Below, in pieces: positions 58,013 to 64,000 of a DNA stretch of 64,000 nucleotides. Positions within the stretch are counted from its first letter, which is position 1; every line of letters starts with the position of its first letter. Made by a program: the position numbers and the translations under genes. The stretch is from positions 1 through 64,000 of the forward strand of contig CAUJGQ010000011.1 in the NCBI GenBank assembly GCA_963170165.1, read 5' to 3'. Under the pieces are notes generated by a model. It saw nothing but the letters and a program-made list of their open reading frames with translations. It searched no databases and had not been told where the DNA came from. The DNA is from Chloroflexota bacterium. Its GTDB lineage: Bacteria > Chloroflexota > Dehalococcoidia > CAUJGQ01.

Positions 58013-59686
58013 ATGAACCCTCCGGCCCCCGTCCGGCTGGTGCTGCTCTGGCTGTGGCTAATGGCGGCCGGTCTGTCGCTGGGCTGTCGCGAGCGTGGCC
58101 CCAAGCTCACCATCACCGCGGTGCAGGCGTCCGCCGAGGGCACGCCTTCGCCGCCTCCCGTCGCTCCGGCGACGCTGCGCATCGCCGCGCCGGAAGGGCT
58201 GCACGACCGCATCGCGTCCGCGGCGGCGCGGCTCTCGGGCATGCCACGGCCGGAGCTGGTGGCCGAGGGCAGTGAGTCCGGCCTCGTCGTAGCGCTCACC
58301 TCGCCGGAAGACCTGGCAGCGCCGCGGCTGCGCACCTGGGTCGCAGTCAACTCGGCCGTCCGCATCGACGTCACAGGGATTCGACTCGAAGATCTGGCAG
58401 CCGCCGCAGAGACCGGCGCCCTGTACACGCCGGAACCGTACACACCACTGGTGCGGCGGCTGCTACCGCGCCTGCCGCCGCCGCGTGGCATACCAGTCCG
58501 GGACATACCCGACATGCTGGACCGCGAGCCCGGCTCGCTTGCGCTCATTCCGCTGGATACGCTAACCACGCGGGTGCAGGCTCTGGCCGTCGATGGTATT
58601 GATCCGGCGCGGAGCAAAGACGAGCTCGCAGCCTACCCACTGGTAACGCGCGGCCGGATCGCGCCAGCTCCCGGTGTGGTGGGCCTCGCAGACACCGCCG
58701 CGGCGTTGACCGTGGCGCTCGAGATGCTCGACCCGCCGCCGGTACGCATCACCTTCACCGGCGACCTCATTCCTACCCGCTGCGTCTACGACCGGATGCG
58801 GGCAGCCGGCGATTGGGCGGCACCCTTCCGCGCCCTTGCGGGCCAGCTGGCGGCCGCAGACCTCACGGTAGGCTCACTCGATGCGGCGATTTCAGACCGG
58901 GCAGCACCAATCGGCTGCCGGGAGACCTATAGCCTCCTGGCGCCGCCGCAGGTGACAGCCGGTCTCATGCTGGCCGGCTATGATGCGCTGACCGTCGCCA
59001 CCAATCATGTCAAGGATTGCGGCGCCGCGGGCTTCTGCGGCGACGGGCCGTTCCTGGACACCCTAGCCAATCTCCGCGCCGCCGGTGTCGCCCCGTTCGG
59101 CGGCGGCCTTACCCTCGCTGCGGCCAGGCGCCCAACGGTCCTCACCGTTGGCGACACGCGCTTTGCCTTCCTCGGCTACGACGACATCGCCCGGCACTAC
59201 CATGCCGGCGACGCATCACCAGGCACCGCCCCACTCGATCCCGCGACGCTGGCCGAAGACATCCTTCACGCGCTGGAGGACGCCGACGCCGTGATCGTGC
59301 TGCCACACTGGGGCGAGGAGTACACGCCCCATCCGACGCAGCGCCAGCGTCAGGCAGCGCAGACCGCGATCAGCGCTGGTGCAACACTCGTGGTGGGGAA
59401 CCATCCCCACGTCGTGCAGGCGGCCGGTCCACTGGCTGACGGCTATGTCGCGTACGCGCTCGGCAATTTTGTCTTTGACCAGGACTGGTCGACGGAGACG
59501 ATGGAAGGGGTAGTGCTGGAGACGGCCTGGCTCGGGCCGCGACTGGTAGCGGTGCGCTTCCTGCCCGTGCGTATCGAAGGCCGGTTGCAGCCCGTGCTCC
59601 TCAACGAGCGCGACGGACAGCCAATCCTGAGGCGTATCATGGACGCCGCCGCCAGGCTGTCCGCGCTAGCGCAGCGGGGTCGGTGA
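58013..59686 (+). CDS. CapA/PGA_cap-family lipoprotein with N-terminal extension
   Basis: Lipobox LSLGC; RITFTGDLIPTRCVYDRM; YDALTVATNHVKDCG; VLPHWGEEYTPHPTQRQRQAAQTAISAGATLVVGNHPHVVQ; YALGNFVFDQDW. Confidence 0.9.
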   Translation: MNPPAPVRLVLLWLWLMAAGLSLGCRERGPKLTITAVQASAEGTPSPPPVAPATLRIAAPEGLHDRIASAAARLSGMPRPELVAEGSESGLVVALTSPEDLAAPRLRTWVAVNSAVRIDVTGIRLEDLAAAAETGALYTPEPYTPLVRRLLPRLPPPRGIPVRDIPDMLDREPGSLALIPLDTLTTRVQALAVDGIDPARSKDELAAYPLVTRGRIAPAPGVVGLADTAAALTVALEMLDPPPVRITFTGDLIPTRCVYDRMRAAGDWAAPFRALAGQLAAADLTVGSLDAAISDRAAPIGCRETYSLLAPPQVTAGLMLAGYDALTVATNHVKDCGAAGFCGDGPFLDTLANLRAAGVAPFGGGLTLAAARRPTVLTVGDTRFAFLGYDDIARHYHAGDASPGTAPLDPATLAEDILHALEDADAVIVLPHWGEEYTPHPTQRQRQAAQTAISAGATLVVGNHPHVVQAAGPLADGYVAYALGNFVFDQDWSTETMEGVVLETAWLGPRLVAVRFLPVRIEGRLQPVLLNERDGQPILRRIMDAAARLSALAQRGR

Positions 59687-61291
59687 CGCGGTGATGGTGG
59701 TGCCAGCGCCCGTGTCGCGGGGCTGGCCCTGCCCGGGCAAGGGTGGCAGCGGCGGCAGCGTAGGCGGGCGCGGACCGCGCAGCGGCAACGCCTGCTCATA
59801 CACCAGGCACAGGTCCGGCGGCAGCAGCCGGTATGTCGCGCCGGAGCGCAGTATCAGATCCTCAGGTTCGGGGCTCCCCTTGGCCAGCGGAAAGACTCCC
59901 GGCTGGTCCGGGTCCCCAAACTGATTGGCCGAGTACAGGCACGCGACGGACACGCGATAGTCATTCTGGATCTGGCGCAGATGGTCGGCACCCGACAGCC
60001 CCGGGCTGATCCGCAGACCGCACGGCCCATCGGCCCGCGTCACTTCAACGAGTGGTGTGCACTGGCGCAGCCGGGAAGCAGCAGGCACACCGCCGGGGTT
60101 GTCGATAGTTGGCAGCAACCGGCCACCGGCCGAGCCGTCCGCGACCGGCGTTCGTGACGGCGTGGCAACAGGTTCGGTCAGTGCCGCGGTGGAGGTAGCA
60201 GCCGGCGTCCCTGTGCCGATCACGGTTCCTGGCTGTGTGCCGGTGGCAGGCGATGACGAGCTGCCCGAGCTGTTTGTCGCCAGAAAGAGACCAATGGCGG
60301 CGACCGCCACCGCCGCGGCGATCCCGCCCATGAACATGCGGTTCCGGCTGCCGGTCGATGCGGTCCTGACAGCCGGCACGGCCACCGGCGATGGCGCGAT
60401 CGGCGCCGAGGGAGGCTCCGGGCTGTCCATCTCGGCGACAGCGGCGGCAGTGAGGGGAGTGACTGGCACGGTCTGCGCCGCCACGCTCACCGGCGGCGGC
60501 GGCAGGGCACCGCCGGTGAGCACACCGGGGACGCGACCAATGACCACCGTGATATTGTCCGGGCCACCACGGCTGTTCGCCAGGTCCACCAGCTGCGCGG
60601 CGGCGTCGTCCGGATCTCCGGCTACGGCCATCGCCGCGATCGTCGCATCATCAACCACACCGTGCAGGCCATCCGAGCACAGGAGGAACACATCGCCCGG
60701 CTGCAGCGGTGACAGCTCCGATACGTCTGCCTGGAGATTGGCGCCCACCCCTACGGAGCGAGTGAGAACGTTGCGGAAGTTACTGCGCTCCGCTTCCTCC
60801 TCCGAGATCTCACCCCGGCGCACCTGCTCGGCCACCCAGTTGTGATCGGCAGTTAGGCGGTGGATAGCGCCATCACGCACCAGGTAGGCGCGGCTGTCAC
60901 CCACATGCGCGACAACCGCGCGATCATGCCGCACCAGCAGCGCCACCATCGTGGTGCCCATGCCGTAGAGATCCGGGTCGGCCTGGGCATGGCCAAAGAT
61001 GGCACGATTGGCGGCAAGGATACCGGCGCGCAGCAGTTCGCCATCAGAATGCGACGCTTCGGGATGCGTCAGCGCCTCGATGAGCTCTTCAACGGCGTGC
61101 GCACTGGCCACCTCACCACCGGCCGCGCCGCCCATGCCGTCCGCCACGGCGAGCAAGGTCGCCTCACCCTCCCCGGTATCCACCGTCACGGCGAGGAAGC
61201 GATCCTGGTTAACAGACCGCCGCCGCCCAACGTCGGAGCGGCCCGCATAGATCAACGATGGCTCCGTCACTTCACCGTCCGCCTCAGGCAT
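59666..61291 (-). CDS. PP2C-family Ser/Thr phosphatase with TM and extracytoplasmic C-terminal domain
   Basis: SDVGRRRSVNQDRFLAV; LLAVADGMGGAAGGEVAS; VAHVGDSRAYLVRDGAI; FLLCSDGLHGVV; RGGPDNITVVI; TM near NRMFMGGIAAAVAVAAIGLFLA. Confidence 0.94.
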   Translation of the reverse strand: MPEADGEVTEPSLIYAGRSDVGRRRSVNQDRFLAVTVDTGEGEATLLAVADGMGGAAGGEVASAHAVEELIEALTHPEASHSDGELLRAGILAANRAIFGHAQADPDLYGMGTTMVALLVRHDRAVVAHVGDSRAYLVRDGAIHRLTADHNWVAEQVRRGEISEEEAERSNFRNVLTRSVGVGANLQADVSELSPLQPGDVFLLCSDGLHGVVDDATIAAMAVAGDPDDAAAQLVDLANSRGGPDNITVVIGRVPGVLTGGALPPPPVSVAAQTVPVTPLTAAAVAEMDSPEPPSAPIAPSPVAVPAVRTASTGSRNRMFMGGIAAAVAVAAIGLFLATNSSGSSSSPATGTQPGTVIGTGTPAATSTAALTEPVATPSRTPVADGSAGGRLLPTIDNPGGVPAASRLRQCTPLVEVTRADGPCGLRISPGLSGADHLRQIQNDYRVSVACLYSANQFGDPDQPGVFPLAKGSPEPEDLILRSGATYRLLPPDLCLVYEQALPLRGPRPPTLPPLPPLPGQGQPRDTGAGTTITASPTPLR

Positions 61292-61491
61292 TGCGCTCGC
61301 CGGCGCGTGCCCCTTCAGGCTAACGCGGCCCGCGCAACGCTGGCAATGACAGGTCGCTGACACATCGTAACGTGGCGGAAGGAGTGCCCGGGTGATCCAC
61401 CCCTGCGTGACCTTGGCCGCCTGGTGGTAAGGCGGGCAGGACCGCACCGTGACACGGTGAGCGCATTGCGCCGGCGCCCGTGGCCGGTCAC

Positions 61492-62610
61492 TCAGCCGAG
61501 CCGGTACAGGACATCACCAAGATGGGCGGTGACGCTGAGTGGTACCCGCCGCCAGGCACGCTCGGCTGCCTGCCGGATGCGACCCGCCTCGGCGATGGAG
61601 GTGCGCTCGGCACGGCTCGGCGCCGGCGTATACAGCCGGTACAGCCGTTCGGGCCTCGCGCCCCACTTGCTCTTGAACTCCGCCAGACCACGATTGCCGG
61701 CATCGACCTCACCGAAGTCGTACCAGCGATAGCCGGCAGCACAGGCGTCATGGATCGCCCGCCACTGAATCACGTCGTTGGGGCGGAGGGGAAGCGCTGA
61801 CGCCAGCCGGCCGTTGAAGGCGTAGTGCACGGTATCGCCGTGGCGAAACACGACCGACCCTGCCAGCAACCGGCGTTCGCCTTCGTGCCACTGCTCGGCC
61901 AGCAGCAGCTGCATCATCCCAGCTGGGCGCAGCAGGCGCCAGGCGGCGAGAAAGAAGCGCAGTGGACGCGGTGGCACGGCGTGGTCCCGCATCGTCGCCA
62001 GGTACAGCCGGTACCATGCGCGCACATCGCACTCCGTGTCTGCCTCGCGGACGCGCACACCCGCCCGCTCTGCTTTCCCTACCGCCCAGCGGATACGGGC
62101 GTGATTGCGAGCGTTTCCTAGCCGCAACTGCTCCGGATGCGAAGGGAGTTCGAGGATGTACGTCTCCTCCCACGGCATCCACGCGCCGCCGAGGCCGCCC
62201 GCGTTCGGTGCCCGGCCCGGGGCTGCTTTGAGCAGCAGTGTCACGCCGGCTGCCAGCCTCTCAGCAGCGCGTACCAGCGCCGCCGCCGCCTCAGCGTCGA
62301 GCGCCACCGGCCCGCAAACAGGCGTATGTGGCAGTGACACCAGCCGCCGGCCAGTGAGGAGACCATGGGTGCGCACCAGCGGCAACACGCCGCGCACATT
62401 CCCGGCAGCGTCCTCGCAAAGCAAACCAGCGGGCTGGTGGCCATAGCCCACCTGCAATACCGTCAGCCACAGCGGATGGTGATAGATCGTCGCCGCCGGT
62501 GTCGCGGCGACGAACGCCTCCCAGCGCGCGCCGGCCACGGGATCAGTGGTGCGCACCCGCAGGGTTTGACCGGCCGCGGGTGGCACTGCATGCGACCACC
62601 GCGCCGTCAT
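61492..62610 (-). CDS. FemAB/BioF2-like acetyltransferase (GNAT-fold)
   Basis: WEAFVAATPAATIYHHPLWLTVLQ; WYRLYLATMRDHAVPPRPLRFFLAAW; HYAFNGRLASALPLRPNDVIQWRAIHDACAAGYRWYDFGEVDAGNRGLAEFKSKWGA. Confidence 0.88.
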   Translation of the reverse strand: MTARWSHAVPPAAGQTLRVRTTDPVAGARWEAFVAATPAATIYHHPLWLTVLQVGYGHQPAGLLCEDAAGNVRGVLPLVRTHGLLTGRRLVSLPHTPVCGPVALDAEAAAALVRAAERLAAGVTLLLKAAPGRAPNAGGLGGAWMPWEETYILELPSHPEQLRLGNARNHARIRWAVGKAERAGVRVREADTECDVRAWYRLYLATMRDHAVPPRPLRFFLAAWRLLRPAGMMQLLLAEQWHEGERRLLAGSVVFRHGDTVHYAFNGRLASALPLRPNDVIQWRAIHDACAAGYRWYDFGEVDAGNRGLAEFKSKWGARPERLYRLYTPAPSRAERTSIAEAGRIRQAAERAWRRVPLSVTAHLGDVLYRLG

Positions 62611-63449
62611 GGCGCCACTTCCAGAGCTTGACGGGCAGGTACCGGTGCGGAGCGGTAGCCTGCGATCACGGTCTCACCTGCCCGCACCCGCTGTCCGGGC
62701 GCCACACGGATATCGATGTCCGGGCGCAGTGGCAACACCAGGTCCACCTGCGACCCCAGGCGGATGACCCCGACGCGCTGGCCGGACGTCACCCGTTCGC
62801 CTTCCCGCACAAATCCTGCGATCTGGCGCACGAGCCGCGAGGCGATCTGGACCATTGCCACCTGGATCCCGTCACCGTTGATGACGGTCGTCGCACGTTC
62901 ATTGATGAATGCCATCTCCGGCCGGCGCAGGGAACCGAACTGGCCGGGGAAGTGACGGCGCAGTGTCACCTCACCCGCAATCGGGGCCCGGTTGACGTGC
63001 ACATCCAGGAAGCTCATGGCAATGCCGATGACGATTGCATCTTCGCTGTCCAGCGACGTGCGCGTCAGCTCGGTGAGCGGGTAGTCGTGGCCATGCTTGG
63101 TCGACACCGGCAGCAGGCCGTGCTCGGAGCGCCGTACATAGCAGACTTCACCATCTGCCGGACTGATGATCAGGCCGTTGCCGGCGGGTGGCTGCCGCTC
63201 GGGATCGCGATAGAACCGCCAGGCAAGCAGCGCGACCGCCGCCAGCACCGCCAGCACCGCAACAGCCGCCGCGCGTACAGCCACGCCTCCCGGAAACGAA
63301 CCGGCGATAGGCGTCAGCACCAGGCCCGCCACTGCAGCGAGCACAGCGACCGAGATCGCCACCCGGCGCACACCCAACTGCCACTTCCAGGCCAGTGGCA
63401 GGGCGAAGGCCCATGCCAGCGCCAGCCCGACCAGCGTTGCCAGCAGCAT
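62607..63449 (-). CDS. Phosphatidylserine decarboxylase-family protein
   Basis: GLIISPADGEVCYV; IGIAMSFLDVHVNRAPIAGEVTLRRHFPGQF; NERATTVI; IASRLVRQIAGFVREGERVTSGQRVGVIRLGSQVDLVLP. Confidence 0.88.
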   Translation of the reverse strand: MLLATLVGLALAWAFALPLAWKWQLGVRRVAISVAVLAAVAGLVLTPIAGSFPGGVAVRAAAVAVLAVLAAVALLAWRFYRDPERQPPAGNGLIISPADGEVCYVRRSEHGLLPVSTKHGHDYPLTELTRTSLDSEDAIVIGIAMSFLDVHVNRAPIAGEVTLRRHFPGQFGSLRRPEMAFINERATTVINGDGIQVAMVQIASRLVRQIAGFVREGERVTSGQRVGVIRLGSQVDLVLPLRPDIDIRVAPGQRVRAGETVIAGYRSAPVPARQALEVAP

Positions 63450-63998
63450 CTAGAACCCCCGTTTGGCCGCCAGATACGGCACCATGGCCAGCTCGGCCAG
63501 CCCCGGCAGCGGGTCATCACGCGAGAAGACCGACTCGGTATTGCAGCGCGCCAGCGAGCGCAGATAGGCCCGCAGTGACAGCCGTCGGTGGGTAATGTCG
63601 AGCAGCGCTGACGGCACATCCGTCACCATCCGCACCCAACGAACACCCGGCGCCGCGTGTACCGGCTCGACCGGCAAGCCAAGCTGGTCCTGGTACAGCA
63701 GCAGGGGGAAGTTCACCCCAGCGCTCACCCCGAGCGAGTGGTATCCCCAGGTGCGGGCATTGACGTCCAGCAGCTTATACCGGCCGTCGCGTGGATCACG
63801 CTTGTACTCAATCTCCACCAGCCCGTAGTACTCGACAGCGCGCAGGAAGCGCAGCGACAACGCCGCCACTTCCGGGGCAGCCACGGTCTCCACGTACGTG
63901 GAGGCACGGCCGAACTCATGCGGGTGCTGGCGGCGCCGGCGAGCGGTCATGCTGGCGAGGGCGTGACCGTTCTTGAAGAAGGCGCAATACGCGTACTG
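63450..63998 (-). CDS. ATP-grasp family protein, C-terminal part (continues beyond window end)
   Basis: Open to the window edge: QYAYCAFFKNGHALASMTARRRRQHPHEFGRASTYVETV; GLVEIEYKRDPRDGRYKLLDVNARTWGYHSLGVSAGVNFPLLLYQDQ. Confidence 0.85.
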   Translation of the reverse strand, partial: QYAYCAFFKNGHALASMTARRRRQHPHEFGRASTYVETVAAPEVAALSLRFLRAVEYYGLVEIEYKRDPRDGRYKLLDVNARTWGYHSLGVSAGVNFPLLLYQDQLGLPVEPVHAAPGVRWVRMVTDVPSALLDITHRRLSLRAYLRSLARCNTESVFSRDDPLPGLAELAMVPYLAAKRGF

Positions 63999-64000
63999 GG

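Overview
High-GC (about 65-70%), gene-dense chromosomal window. Its gene content suggests a Chloroflexota/Thermomicrobia-like bacterium (inference, no search was run). In order it contains: a translation/transcription block (tuf 3' end, rpmG, secE, nusG, rplK, rplA, L10 leader, rplJ, rplL) that ends at a terminator without rpoBC; a zinc-finger/TM/LysM protein; radC; a secreted lysozyme-like protein with a hairpin-rich leader; an amidohydrolase; an ABC transporter operon preceded by an attenuator-like leader; a fused riboflavin synthase/DHBP synthase gene under an FMN riboswitch; lipA; a urease operon (ureABCFGD) without ureE; ThuA-like, VOC and tandem M20 peptidase genes; a cassette of one small protein, two ferritin-like diiron proteins and a ferredoxin; a secreted HExxH metalloprotease; GH1; two enoyl-CoA hydratases; an FAD oxidase; a two-component system plus cNMP-domain protein; a large exopolysaccharide locus followed by a secreted TIG/BNR-like protein under a c-di-GMP-I riboswitch; an aminotransferase; rmlA/rmlB; an esterase; CapA; a PP2C phosphatase; and a FemAB/PSD/ATP-grasp group. 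No CRISPR arrays, rRNAs, convincing tRNAs, transposases or prophage genes were seen. The best candidates for something new are the small-protein/diiron/ferredoxin cassette (28.2-30.5 kb), the attenuator-like leader of the ABC operon (9.55-9.8 kb) and the structured leader of the lysozyme-like gene (7.1-7.55 kb).
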